Source: Plicaturopsis crispa FD-325 SS-3 (lineage: Eukaryota; Basidiomycota; Agaricomycetes; Amylocorticiales; Amylocorticiaceae). Taken from it: a stretch of DNA of 64,000 nt. The position numbers were made by a program, and so were the translations under genes. This document shows positions 10,055 through 21,947 of this stretch, piece after piece (position 1 is the first letter of the stretch; the number at the start of each line of letters is the position of its first letter). The DNA lies in assembly GCA_000827205.1 (NCBI GenBank), contig KN832554.1:3431815-3495814 (forward strand). Reading direction: 5' to 3'. The notes below the pieces were generated by a model. The model was not told the origin of the DNA. It did no database searches and saw only the letters and a program-made list of their open reading frames with translations.

Positions 10055-12096
10055 CGCTCAATACCCATACCCAACCCCACCCGCCCCTCCCCCCGCCCCC
10101 GCACCTGCTGCACCTCCTGCACCCCCACCTCCTGCCCCTCCCGCCGCCGCCGCCGCACCATGCCCCGGCAAGCTCACATTCATGCTCACCGCCTTCCCAT
10201 TCGCCGCTTGTGCGCCATTCGCCCCACGTGAAGAAGAATTCGGCGCGTTCGATGCCGCATGCGTAACGTGTGTAGCAGCGTGGGTAGCATTAGACCCACC
10301 GCCCCCAACCCCGCCGACAGCAGCAGCCCCCACAAGCGCACTGAGCCTCGAAATCTCCTCCCTCGAAGCGACGAGCGCGCTCTTCAGCCGCTCGTTCTCG
10401 CCTTTTAGGTACTCGGTCTGAGCCTGCAGTTGCGCGAGCCAGGCTTTTTTGCGTTGGCGGCATTTTAGGGCGGCTTTGTGTACGCAATTTTACGCGTTGG
10501 GTGTAGGGAGGGGAAGGAGGGGGAGGGGAAGAGGAGGGAGAGAGGGTTAGCAAAGGAAGGATGAGAGGGAAGGGAAAGAGGGAGAGACGCACCCTGCCGA
10601 TTCCGCTCCAAGAAATTCTTCCGCTTCTCCTCCTCCGTCTCAGGCTTCTTGCTCCTCCCCCCATTTCCCCCACCCCCATTCCCTCCCCCTCCATTACCCC
10701 CACCACCCCCGCCTCCATTACCACCGCCTCCTCCACCACCGTTACGCCCATGCGAGACCGACCCACCCCTCCCACTCCCATCCGCGCTCCCCTCCCCATA
10801 CTCATCGTACTCCCCCTCCCCCTCCTCCCCATCCTCACCCTCTTCCTCTTCTTCGTACTCGTATTCCCGCTGTTGGGGTTGTTGTTGTTGGCGGCCGCGT
10901 TTGGGTGCAGGTGCGGAGGTGGTGGTGGTGGTGCGCGTACGCTTTCGCGTGTTGTTGTTATTGGTGGTGTTATTGGAGGGGGGATTGTGGTTGGTGGTGG
11001 TAGAAGGGGCGGCGGCGTTGGTGGAGAGGGAGGTGGAGAGCGCAGGGTCGTAGGCTTTACGCTTCGTGCCGCGTTTCTGCGGGGCGCTGTGGCTGTGGTC
11101 GGAGGTGTCGTCGTGGTTGCTCCCACCGCCGCCGCCATTCCCCCCGTTACTACCATTGTGATTCCCGTTGGTATTGTGGCCCTCAACGGCACCAGCCCGA
11201 CTAGCAGCCCTCGCCTGCGCCTCCTCACGCTTCGTCAGCTCCTGATGCGCCTGCGACAGCAAAAACAAGCCATTCGCAGCGCCACCCGGCGTATACCCCG
11301 ACGCCCCCGCCCCCGCAGGTGCGTTCTCCTGCCCGCGCGGTGCGTACCCTCCTCCCCCTCCCCCTCCATTACCACCACCACCACCTGTCCCTCCTCCGGC
11401 ACCCCCACCGTTGAGCACCCCGGTAATAGCGTTGAGGGTGTTGGGCGTGATAGTGGGCGCGGCGGGGTTTTGTGCGGGGGTGGAGGTGGAGACGGCTGCA
11501 GAGGAGGAGTTGTTGTTCATTAGAGCGAGGAATGCTGCTGTGTTCGGTGAGGGCGGGGGGAAGGATACGGGTCCGCCTACGAGGGGCGTCAGTCCCGTGC
11601 GCGGTGTCAGTCCCGTTCGAGGTGTAAGGCCGGTGCGGGGGGTGAGGCCCGTGCGCGGTGTGAGCCCTGTGCGCGGTGTGAGGCCCGTGCGGAATGCCGC
11701 GGGGTCGAAGGCGGGCTGTGGCTGGTCGGTACCTGCTGCTGTCGTAGACGGCCTGGGGCCTGCAAGCATAGCAGGGGACAGTGGCCCCGCGCGCAGAGAG
11801 TTGTTGATGGAGTTGGATGAGAATGACCAGGCGTACGCGGGGTCTGAGGGGGAGGAGATGGACGCGAGTGGCGGCAGCACCGGGCGCGGGGACTCTGCGT
11901 CACCACCGTCTCCTTGCTGCTGCTGTCCCTGCTGTTGGGACTGAGGAGGAGACTTGCGGACGTTGGAAGGAGCGGGGACGGAGAAGGACTGCTCGAACGG
12001 GTTTGGCTCGAGGTCAAAGTCCGAGCGCGTGGGCCGCACGGCCGGGCGTTGACTCTGCTGTTGTTGGTCGGGGTCGGGTTTAGGGGAAGGGCTCAT
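10055..12096 (-). CDS. Atf1-type bZIP transcription factor
   Basis: Nuclear bZIP factor resembling S. pombe Atf1 and Aspergillus AtfA, targets of the stress MAP kinase. The ATG at 12096 opens a proline/glutamine-rich N-terminus with NPFEQSF, as in the family's N-terminal activation region. A (RTGLTP)6 run follows, then long Asn/Gly/Ser runs. The basic region EEEKRKNFLERNRQ is split by an intron (about 10474-10594) and resumes AALKCRQRKKAWLAQLQAQT; the joined signature NRQAALKCR is the Atf/CREB type. The zipper follows (YLKGENERLKSALVASREE, then ISRL). The tail is Ala/Gly-rich, ending GGVGYGY. About 640 residues. The hexapeptide expansion and the long low-complexity runs are unusual, but the DNA-binding region is intact. 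Confidence 0.9.
11587..11694 (-). repeat. 18-bp coding minisatellite (RTGLTP x 6)
   Basis: Six imperfect 18-bp units inside the bZIP gene each encode RTGLTP without breaking the frame. Units differ at synonymous positions, so the array is not freshly duplicated. It lies in the region corresponding to the Atf1 activation (HRA) domain. Confidence 0.85.
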
Positions 12097-13149
12097 GACG
12101 ATCGATGGACTGCGATGACGATCAGCCCCCGCTCATCGCCAAAAAGACTATTCACTCACTCTACTCTACTTTCTCCAAGGCGGCGCCGTCGCTGTGTCGC
12201 TTGCACTGATCACTGACTGGCTTTTTGGCAGGGGACAGTGCGTCAGAGGATGGGGGGAGAAAGATGACGACGTCTGACGTAGCCTGGCCAATATCTATAC
12301 GGCGGAGTTCCATTTTCAAGTCCTTAATAAGGCAGTTCCCAGTCTGGGCCCTGTTTTGCGCCCATCCGCTAAACCGGGTCGAGGCACGTCGTGAGTGACG
12401 CTCACGGTGAGCGCCTGCAAGTCGCCTCGAGACACGGTGGGTATCGACTACCGTCCGCATCGTCTCTGAACACAGCGGTTCCGTCTGCTACGGCCATCGG
12501 GCGGTGTTGAAATTTTCGGTGCCGCCTCGCATTCGCCCTGGTCTACTTGCTAGAAATGCAGAGGCGGCCAACCTCCTCTGCATGTCTGATCAACGTACAT
12601 GCTCTGCCAGTGTGTACGCGGCGGTAACCTGTACACGCTACTTGTCGAGAGCGGCCAACCTTCTTGTCAATGTCATGTTGACTGTCCTCGTACTGTCGAA
12701 GAAATCCCCTTATTTTGGAGGATGTACCCAGTCCAATTCTGTCCTTCAGTTCCCAAGTGTCCTTCCTCAGAGGCATTCGAAGAAGTACTAGTATCTTGAG
12801 ATGTATCCAACGTACGCCTGCTATTTACAACGGATAGCCCACAGACCGTGCCCGGTACAGTGAACGCGTCGAAGGACGTGAACGTCACCACGCCTGGAGC
12901 CGTTGTTGACACCCTCGGCCTGTACGCGACCAAGCCGTTGCTGCAGCCACCATCACGGTTCAATGCAACTCGTCGTCCGATTATGGTGCCTATCCGTCCT
13001 TCCGTATACTCCAGTAAACAGAAAGCCGAACACGATGGCTGCCTTTTAGAGAGCGTCGAGTTCGTTACAGTCGCCGCCGTGTCCCCGGACGCAACTTCGC
13101 GGACGCGGGGGGCAACGCGAACGCGAGACGCGCCATTTCCCGAACGCGA
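12097..13149. other. Intergenic, no gene seen
   Basis: Should contain the bZIP promoter immediately upstream of 12096. Several medium-length frames exist on both strands but none shows a recognisable motif. Confidence 0.45.
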
Positions 13150-13569
13150 GGGGCACCTTTTCGCTGGCGCGAGGAGCGCCATTCCACAGCTAGGCTTGTC
13201 AAGTCCTCGAGGTCGAAATTCAAGGCGCCGAGTCCGAGGCAGGGAACTCTGGCCGTTGCGTGCGCGTTCCAGAGTCCAGGGCACCGATGGTGAACATGCC
13301 GGTGGCATCGCGATGGGACGGGAGTCACTAGGAGAGGAGCGCCCCCGCAGGACTAGGAGGTCAAAGCGCTAGACTTCCCGGCTCGAGCAGACGCTGCACT
13401 GGGAAAACGCCTTGCCCATCGTCCTGATCATCGACCTCGACCTCGTCTTGCCCGTCATCTTTGTCTTTCCCTTCGTACGCATCCCCGCGGCATCGGGCCC
13501 GAGGACAGTATGATATCGACACATGCACGTAGCTTGTCTTTGATTCTGCGCCACCAGTGAACCCCAGTG

Positions 13570-13650
13570 CGCCAATTAGCCTGGTCAGTGCGTCCGCTAG
13601 CCCGGTCAGTGCGTCCTCTGGCCTGGTCAGTGCGTCCGCTGGCCTGGTCA
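13570..13650. repeat. 21-bp minisatellite
   Basis: Three to four units of the type GTCAGTGCGTCCGCTGGCCTG. The unit resembles the codons for the QLTHL segment of the F-box proteins (compare TCAAGTGCGTTAATTGGCCC in the broken copy). Confidence 0.75.
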
Positions 13651-13671
13651 ACTTGGTCGGAGCAGGATGTA

Positions 13672-13735
13672 GCCGACACCGCCGGTGGGGTGTACGCCGA
13701 CACCGCCGGTAGGGCGAGCGCCGACATTGTGGAGT
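13672..13735. repeat. Short tandem array, about 21-23-bp units
   Basis: Two to three imperfect units built on GCCGACACCGCCGGT, directly beside the 21-bp minisatellite. Confidence 0.6.
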
Positions 13736-13927
13736 GAGCGCTGATACTTCCCGCAGGCGGAGGATCCTACAGCGCAGCGGCGCGCACGACAAAGAGGCAA
13801 GCAATGCAGGCGCACGCCATCTGGCGTCCATAGGTCCACAGTGATGTCCGACCGTCCACCGCAGGTACTCAGCTTACTGGCGACACACATTCGGCGGGGC
13901 CTTCCCGTCCGGCAGGCATTCGAGCAA

Positions 13928-14055
13928 TCCGTGGGCTGGCGGCCGAGGAAAATGTGGGTTGGTAGCCGAGGAAGATGATATGTGGGCTCGCAGTCGAGGA
14001 ATATGTGGGCTCGCAGTCGAGGGAAATGCGTGGGCCCAGTCGACGAATACGTGGG
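13928..14055. repeat. 21-28-bp minisatellite derived from an F-box motif
   Basis: About five units beginning GTGGGC, with the core GCAGTCGAGGAATAT. On the minus strand they read HIFLDC or THIFLG, the same as the F-box core HIFLDC in the intact gene, where the DNA is CAATCGAGGAATATGTG. Confidence 0.7.
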
Positions 14056-14110
14056 CCGGGTGACTTGTCGAGTGGCTGCCATCTGGGGATTGTTCGTCGA
14101 GAGACAGGAG

Positions 14111-14892
14111 ATCAAGAGGGCATCTAGTTTGCAGTGAAGCCGTGTATGAGGTGGAAAGCTGGATAGGACGGACGGTGGCCATCTGGGTAGACGGTCGCTC
14201 ACTAGGCAGCGTGGGCCGGGACAAGAGCGCGTCATGGATAGGCACGGCACGGCGGGGCACTAGACATGTAGGAAGTATCGTGGACGCGTAGAACGCGGTG
14301 CTGGACATGCAAGATGCGACTCGACGCAGGACGGGCTACGTGGGGGTAAACGGCAGGCCTGCACCGAGGCTTGAGCTCGTCACGTCGATGCGTGCGGAAT
14401 CAGCCGTCGTCGGTGCGCGCAGGATCTTCCGTCGTCGGTGCCAGCGGCGCTCAGGCAGGTGTTCGTTTGCATTCGAGTTCGGGTAGGCGCGTTGGTGAAC
14501 ACGTACTTACCTGGAAGGGAATGGTACGCACGTAGAGCTGCGGCAAACGCGTAGAACGGTAGTAGAGCTCGCCATCGTCGATGATATAGCACGCCTTCGA
14601 ATTGGGACTGTCCCGAGCTGAAACGGAGGACAAAGGCCGGTCCATGAAAGACAGCGGTCGGTCAGGGTCACACGCAATCGCAAGGGGATAACCTTGCACG
14701 AACGGGCAGAACGGGTGACAGCTACCTGATGCTCCACGTGCCTGCCGCCCAGAAATGCGCCTTGCTGAGGCCCGAGTCGGAGGAGTCACCGTTGGGCTTG
14801 TCTACAACAACGTACTTTCTTTCAACAACGTCAACGTATCAAACGATATACGACTCACCAGCAGTTCAAGCACACCGAGACAGTTACAGACG
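14111..14892. other. Intergenic, upstream of the NLR
   Basis: No supported gene. The last 100 bases before 14893, with ACAACGTACTTTC and CAACAACGTCAACG, are probably the NLR leader. No clear TATA box was seen. Confidence 0.45.
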
Positions 14893-17800
14893 ATGTCGAC
14901 AAAACCGAAGCGCGAGTCGTTCCTCCACCGGCTCCGGCGGAGTTCGAAGCAGCCTCCTCCTGCACAGGACGCTCAGTCGTCCTCATCTAGCCACGAGCGC
15001 AAGGATTCTGCGAGCGTCCTCACGCAGACCGCATCCACCGTCGGCGATGGCGCAACGACAACGGCACAAGATGGCACAACGACCCCCAATTTGAAGGGCC
15101 CAAGCGGCGTCGACGGCAACAAGCTGGGCGTACGCGCCGTACGCACGAGCCCCGTGTTCCGCACCGCGCGCACGATCATGGGCGTAGCGCGGGACGCGCT
15201 CGACGGCGTCCCCGTCCCCGGCCTCAAGGGCGCCCTCGGCGCGCTGCTCGCGCTCATTGACACAATTGAGGTGCGCCCCTCGTGTGTAGTAATCAGCATG
15301 TATTGATGTGTGGCTGACTGCGGCTACTGCAGCGCGCGGACCAGAACCTGGAGGACCTGGAGGAGCTCGCGCACGCGGTGCTGAAGCTCGCGAACGTGCT
15401 CGCGCGGTACCAGCACCAGCCGAACTTGCCTGAGCCACTGTGGACGCGCGTGGACGAGCTCTCGAGGTGCGTTGTGCCACTTGTTTTGCGGTTACTTTTG
15501 CGGTTACTTGGGTGTTGACGCGATGGGCTGGGGTGCAGGGAGATCAGCGCGATCAGCACGTCGATCAAGAACAAGTTCGACCGTGGGTCGTTCCGCCGCG
15601 TCGTCGACGGCGCGGGCGACATGGACGACATCGCGCGCATGTTCCGCGATATATCTGCCGCTATTCGGAGGTTCATGGTGTGTATCCGTCTTGCACATAT
15701 GGTGTTGTGTTGATGTGCTCGTGCTAACATCCATACTATTATTGCAGCTTGGCGGTCTCATCCAGATCGAGAAAGATGCAGGACAGGCAGCAGCGGTATT
15801 TACACTATCTCTGTTTTCAAGGCTCAACTACTGACAATATCTGAAGGATGCCAAAACTCTCGTCAACAACAGTTTGTATCTCTTCTACATCACCACACAT
15901 CCTCGCTAACTTCGCTCTAGGTCTACTGGAGAAGCTTCCTAGGGCGCTCGACGCCAGTTTCGAATCCAGCGACAGAGACAGCTGCCTCGCCGGCACCCGC
16001 CAGGAGCTCCTCGTGCAGATCTTCGAGTGGGCAGAGAACCCGCACGGCCACAGCATCTACTGGCTCAACGGCATGGCCGGCGTCGGCAAAACCGCCATCG
16101 CGCAGACCGTAGCGCAGCAGCTCAAATCCCTCTCCCGCCTCGGCGCGAGCTTCTTCTGCGCCCGCGGGAACGAGGACCGCAGCAACGTGCGCAACATATT
16201 CCCTACGATCGCGTACGGCCTCGCGCAGGCGTACCCCTCGTTCTGCGCGAGCCTGCTGAAGGCGGTCGCGCAGGACCCGGATGTTGGGCGCTTTTCGGCG
16301 TTTCAGCAGTTCACGAAGCTCATTGCGGAGCCGTCGCATGGGCTGCCCGCGGGCCCGCATCCCATCATTGTGGTCATTGATGCGCTAGATGAGTGTACAG
16401 ATCTTGCTGCTACCAGGAATGCAATCAAGATCCTATGTGATCATGCACCCTCCCTGCCTATGCTGCACTTCTTCATCACCAGCAGGCCAGAGTCACAAAT
16501 CTGGCTGGACTCTGATATCAGCACTATCCAGTATCTGCATGATGTAGAGGAGGACATAGTGGTGTCTGATATCAGGCACTATCTCACTGTCAAGCTAGGT
16601 GACATCCCTGCTAGTAGGAATCTTTTACAGGACTTTCCAGAGAACTGGCCAGCAGCTTCTGATATAGAGGTGCTTGTGGCTAGAGCTGGCAGGCTGTTCA
16701 TCTATGCTTTCACAGTGTATCAGTTTATAGCCTCATTGGATGCCAATCCCCAGGAGCGGCTTATACAGCTGCTGAAAGCTCCCACCAGCCAGTCAGACAT
16801 CTGGGATGAACCCATTGATGATCTGTATACACAGATCTTGTCTCTGGCATTTGAGACCCGCAGGCTTACTGCTGCAGAATCTAAGATCAACCATGATGTG
16901 TTGAATACTGTTCTTCTGGCATTTGATCCACAGACTGCCAAATGCCTAGCAGAGCTCTTGGGGCTTGAGCAGCATCAGATATCCACATCTATCCAGAGAT
17001 TCCACTCAGTCATTCACATCCCCAAAGTGAAGGACAATCCTATCACAATATTCCATGCCTCATTTTTTGATTATATGGTGGATGCCAAGAGGTCAAAGCA
17101 CTTCCACCTGGATGCTCCTGCGCACCATACTTTCCTTGCATCTACATGTCTAAATTATATGAACAAGCATTTACACCAGAATCTGTGTAACCTGGATGGA
17201 AGGCCCCTTCTGCATGATATCACCAATAGAATGGATGTACCAGATGCTCTCCAATATGCATGTGTCTACTGGACAAGGCACCTAGTTGCAGGTGCAATAA
17301 CACCTGAAAATGTGGATTATGTGCAAGCAGCTATAGAATCTTTCTTCAAAACACATTTATTGCACTGGATTGAATGCCTCAGCCTTATTGGCCAGCTAGA
17401 TACTGCTGTTGCATCTATAGCAAATATGTTTACCTTCATGAAGGCCCATGAAGACATTGACTCAAAGCTTGATTTGTCTGTGGTGCAGTTGATGCTTGAT
17501 GCAGAGAGGTTCCTGTGGCAGTTCATGGATGTCATTGAAACTGCACCTATGGATATATACCACTCTGCTCTGCTGTGGACCCCAACCAGAACAGAGCTAT
17601 ACAAGCACTACACAACAAACATTCCTGACGGCCCTCTGAAGATAATATGTGGTGTCACAGCCTACTGGGGCCCATGCCTGCGGACATTTGTAGAGCATTC
17701 ACAGTGGGTCAGTGCTGTTGCCTTTTCAGATGATGGCACAAGGGTGGTTTCTGGGTCATGGGACAGGTGGATAGTGATGTGGGATGCCAATACTGGGATG

Positions 17801-19237
17801 CTTCAGGGCATGTTTGGTGGCCATAGAGACCGTATAAACTCTGTGGCCTTTTCACATGATGGATCTCGTGTTGTATCTGGGTCTTGGGATAAGACGGTCA
17901 GGATTTGGAATCTCTCAAGTGGAATGCATACCCAGGTACTTGCTGGACATGATGATCAAGTCACCTCTGTCCTGTTTTCTCAAGATGATACAAAGATTGT
18001 GTCAGGATCTTGGGATAAGACTATTAGGATCTGGGATGTGGCTACAGGCAATGTCATTAATGTCTTGGAGAGACATTCAGACATGGTGCATTCTATTTCA
18101 CTTTCCAGTGATGGTACCAAAGTGGTATCTGGATCTGATGACAATATAATCAGAATCTGGAATATCATCACAGGCCACCTTGAGGGCATTCTGGAGGGCC
18201 ATACAGATATTGTTCACTCAGTGGCATTCTCACCTGATGGTACTAAAATCGTCTCTGGCTCTTATGACAAAACTGTGCGCATTTGGAATGCCAAGACAGG
18301 AGAATATGAGAAAATGCTTGTGGGTCATCATGACTGGGTGAATGCTGTTGCATTCTCAGCAGATAGCAGGAAAGTGGTTTCTGCATCTGATGACAATACC
18401 ATCCGCACGTGGGAGGTCAGCACAGGAAGAGCAGAGAGCATTTTAGTGGGGCATTCAGACAGGGTGTACTCTGTGGCATTTTCTAGTGATGGAACAAGAA
18501 TTGTATCAGGCTCCTGGGACAAAACAGTCAGAATATGGGATGCCCATGGCGGATCTGCAGGATATCCTGTCATTAATCAGACCATGCCTGCAGAAGGCCA
18601 CCCACGCTGGGTGAGGTCAATGGCATTTTCACAGGATGGCAAAAGAGTTGTGTCAGGAACAAGTGAGAACACAATTCTTGTGTGGGACACTGACACAGGC
18701 ACTGTTGTCAGTGTTCTGAAGGGACACACAAGGAGTGTTAATTCTGTGGCTTTGTCACCAGATGGCCACAGAGTTGTCTCTGGCTCTCTAGATCACAGCA
18801 TTTGCATCTGGGACACAAACACAGGGAAAGTGTTGAAAAGACTTGAAGGAAATTGGCCCAAAGTGATATCATTGATAGTGGCATTTTCTGATGATGGCAA
18901 AAAGATTTTACTTCAAACTGAGAAAGGGAAGACCTTTCAGGTTTGGGATCCAGTTGCAGACACAGTTCAGAACACAGAGAGCCATGTCAGAGTCCAAACA
19001 GTCCCATTGTTTTTCCTCACAGAAGATGATTATTTACCATCCACACAAATTCAGCCTAAATATTCCCTCAGAGAGGATTGGCTTGTAGAAAGCTCAAACA
19101 ACACTAGGCTACTTTGGATTCCTTTTGCCAATTGTGGAGACTTGATGGAGACACATATCTCTGAGGGAGGACATCTTGTCAGAATATGTCTTGTCAATCC
19201 CTCTGGCCTTATTACTATCATAAAACTGGATTTGTGA
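14893..19237 (+). CDS. NACHT-WD40 NLR-like protein
   Basis: Intracellular STAND NTPase of the fungal NLR group, thought to act in non-self recognition and regulated cell death. Six exons (14893-15270, 15333-15466, 15539-15677, 15748-15795, 15847-15871, 15921-19237) give 1346 residues. Residues 1-240 form a helical N-terminal region (PVPGLKGALGALLALIDTIE, then NLEDLEELAHAVLKLANVLA) resembling the four-helix HeLo/MLKL-type domains seen in mushroom NLRs. The NACHT domain has Walker A GMAGVGKT at 292-299 and Walker B VVIDALDE ending at 399, then FFITSRPES. From about 830 come nine clear WD40 repeats (pattern SVAFSxDGTxxVSGSWDKTVRIW) and a degenerate tenth. Composition changes sharply near 16383. 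The gene appears intact. Confidence 0.92.
17690..18960 (+). repeat. WD40 coding repeats (nine plus one degenerate)
   Basis: Units of about 126 bp encode 42-residue WD40 blades. The string VSGSWDKT recurs nearly unchanged in several units. A seven-bladed propeller needs seven, so the extra units suggest a larger or second propeller, or copy-number change by recombination, as known for fungal NLR repeats. Confidence 0.85.
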
Positions 19238-19650
19238 TGCATGTAGCTTGACTAAGGACTATCTTGAATACATTCAGAATTTCTTTATGCAGGGATGTTA
19301 TATGGTCTTGGCTGGTGGTATAGTAGCACTCATGTAAATAGAATTTGTGTAAGAATAGTCACAATGTATCTCTATGCCTGAAAGTGGAAGCGCAAGTCAA
19401 GATGGCTAACATGGTTAAGTATTAGCACTTTCACCTCGTTCACTGACATCATGCCAATACTTACTGAAGTGATCACTGGCAGGAGGATGAGGAGGAGAAT
19501 TACAGACTAGCAATTGAATGGTATTCATACATATTGTTGTTTCTTCACCTAAGTACTAGATATGCATGCAGCGGACAACCAACCACAGATATTTCCCATA
19601 ATGAAATTTGAAAATGTCTACCATATCCCGGGCCCACCGTGCGCACACAC
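19238..19650. other. Intergenic between convergent genes
   Basis: Shared 3' region of the NLR and Sti1 genes. It is AT-rich and CpG-poor, like the end of the NLR. Nothing else seen. Confidence 0.5.
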
Positions 19651-21947
19651 TCATCGCGTCTTGATGATACCCGCGTTCATCAATTTCTGGATCTTCGTGC
19701 GCACGATCGGGTTCTTCATGTGGTCTTGCAGCGCGCCGGGATCGCTTTGGCCCTGTTGCAGGATCTGCTGCATTATCGGGTCGTTCATGATGCCCTGCGA
19801 GTTAAGAAAACAGTGAGCATTTGCGTGAAGGAAGGTAGAGAAGAAGGTGCAAGGAAAGGAGGAAGAGATACGCACAGCAATTTCCGGGTCGCGCATCGCA
19901 CGCTGCAGGGTCTCCTCGTCGGACTCGCCCGTGCGCTGGTTGAATAAGGCTTGCTGGCATTTGTACACCTGGCTTTGGATCTCAGCCTTGTTCTTGTGGT
20001 CGGTGTCGTGCTCCTCCGCCTCCTGGATCGCCTCGAGCGCCTTCGTGTAGTCGCGCATTGCGAAGAGGACGTGCGACTTGCGGATGTAGCTCTTGACTAG
20101 ATACGCAGGAGATACGTCAGCAAAGGATAAATATGAAGGGGAACACATGGGAACACATACCGAATGTGGGGTCAATTTTAATCGCCTCGTTCGCATCCTT
20201 CAGCGCCTCGGGCAACGCGACGAGCTTCGTCAGCGCAGCCGCGCGGTTGTTGTATCCCCTCGGGTCCTTCGGGTCACGCTTGATCGCCTCCGCATACAGC
20301 TTCACCGAGCCCGCAAAGTCGCCCGCCTTGAAGAGCACGTTCCCCTCCTCGCGCGCGGCCGCGCTCTTCTCCGGGTCGATGTACGCGAGGCGGTCCGCCT
20401 CCGCCTTCGCGCGCTCGCTCTCGCGCAGCTTGTTCAGGATGTCGGGCGTGCGGTGCTCCGTGAGCGACTTCTCGAAGAACTTGATCGCGGAGGCGAGGTC
20501 GCCTTTCTTCGTGTACGCGGACCCGATGCGCCCGTATGCCTTGGCGATCACTTTGTAGTCTGCGCGGATCTTGGAGGGAGTGGGCGTCAGTGGCATGTTA
20601 CTGAGGAGACTAAGTGGATGCAACACACCTCCCGGCCTTCGTCAACTGCCTTCTGGCACGTCTCGATGCACTTGTCGTAGTCACCCTGCTCGAAGTACAC
20701 AGCTTCAGGCGATAAACGGGGTCAGCAATGGAGGTGCAAACGAGAGAGAAGCGCACATACCTGCCAAGTTGGTGAGGAACGTAACGTCCTTTGGCCACAG
20801 CTCCCACGCCTTGGTATAGTGCACCACCGCCTCGTCGAACGCACGCTTCTTGTACGCGTCGTTCCCGAGCTTCTTCGCCGCCTCAGCCTCCTTCTTCTCG
20901 GGCTCCTCCTCCTCGGGCGGGGCCATCTCAACGTCTTCTTGTTTCGGAGGTGTCGGTGTCGGTTTGGGTTTGGGAGGCGGGGATGAGGGGGTGGGCGCGG
21001 AGGTGGATGGGGATGTGGGCGAGACGCCGGGAGGGAGCTCGTCGGAGCCTTCTGGCCGCGAGAAGCCCTGCATGTCGACACCCATTAGTGCGCCGAGTAC
21101 GTCGATCATTCGCGGGTCCTGGAGAGCGCTGTATCGACCAAATGGGTCAGTTTTTGCATGCGTCATACGCCACGGCCATATACGCACCCATCTGCTAATC
21201 TAGGGTTTTTCTGAATCGCTTGGAGCTAAAGGAGGGACATTGAGAACATGCTAGTTAGTAATGAAAAAAGCGAAACAGGCGCACTTTTTGCACGAAGGCG
21301 GGATCCGCGAGGTGCTTTTGTGTGCGCGGGTTGGTAGCAAGTTTGCCGAGCAAGTTCGGGTCCGCGAACATTTTCCCTAGGCCCATGCCATCCGCTTCGC
21401 CCTCGGAAGCTGCGCGCGCCACAGCAGTCAGCACCTACACGGAATGCGCGGGATACAAGCGGACGCACCCTTAGCCTCCTGGACCTCTTTCAGCCCCTTG
21501 CGTATCGGCGCGCTGTCCTCGATCTTCAGGCCCTCCTCGTACGCCGCGATCGCATCGTCGTACCGCCGCGCGCCGTGCAGCGCCGCGCCCTTCCGTGCGT
21601 ACCCCTTCGCCCACGCCGGGTTCACTTTGATACACTAAGCAAGTAAGCAAGTCGGGGTCAGCGCATGCACCCCACTTGCAGCTGCATCCAGGACACGCGT
21701 ACCTCCTCTGCGTCGGCTAATGCGGCGTCATACTCGCGCTTCCCTGCGTGTGCGGCGCTGCGATTCGAGTAGAGGACGTGGTTGGTGGGATCGAGCGCGA
21801 TGCCCTGCGAGAAGAGGGCGATCGCCTTGTCGTAGTCTTTTGCGGCAAATGCTTTGTTGCCCTGGTCCTTGAATGCGTTTGCCTAGACGCGCACGGGGTC
21901 AGATTTAGCGGATTTAGACATGCAAGCGGGGCACGCACGTCGGACAT
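19651..21947 (-). CDS. STI1: Sti1/Hop, Hsp70-Hsp90 organising co-chaperone
   Basis: Cytosolic co-chaperone that bridges Hsp70 and Hsp90. Several small exons; the first is only MSD (ATG at 21947), joined by GT-AG splicing to ANAFKDQGNKAFAAKDYDKA. In order: TPR1 (SNRSAAHAGKREYDAALADA; VNPAWAKGYARKGAALHGAR); the first DP/STI1 domain (FADPNLLGKLATNPRTQKHL; LQDPRMIDVLGALMG); a Pro/Lys/Glu linker; TPR2A (AAKKLGNDAYKKRAFDEAVV; VIAKAYGRIGSAYTKKGD); TPR2B (AAREEGNVLFKAGDFAGSVK; GYNNRAAALTKL); and the second DP domain (MNDPIMQQILQQGQSDPGAL) ending IQKLMNAGIIKTR. All expected domains are present, so the gene is complete. Its 5' end faces that of the Zn2Cys6 gene across about 1.3 kb. Confidence 0.96.

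Larger units (their letters stand above)
13150..14110 (-). pseudogene. Decayed F-box gene with internal minisatellites
   Basis: Fragments in different frames match the F-box family in the order of an intact gene. HGLLECLPDG (about 13.91 kb) parallels the F-box HIFLDCLPDD. The stretch near 13.85 kb resembles CRRWWAVALSTPQLWT. At 13505-13575 LVAQNQRQATC parallels LTLENQAQPTC and LCLQNQTQGTC. At 13.18-13.24 kb LNFDLEDLTSL plus EWRSSR parallels VDLADFVRMLRSRW. No continuous frame survives. Between these pieces lie tandem arrays that themselves look like amplified F-box coding sequence. The gene is dead, older than the 0.9-5.3 kb cluster but in the same orientation. Exact borders are uncertain. 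Confidence 0.6.

Noticed and set aside
10561-11523. Open plus-strand frame of 320 codons opposite the bZIP gene
   Set aside because: Its residues are long Pro/Gly/Val runs caused by the low-complexity Asn/Gly codons of the real gene on the other strand.
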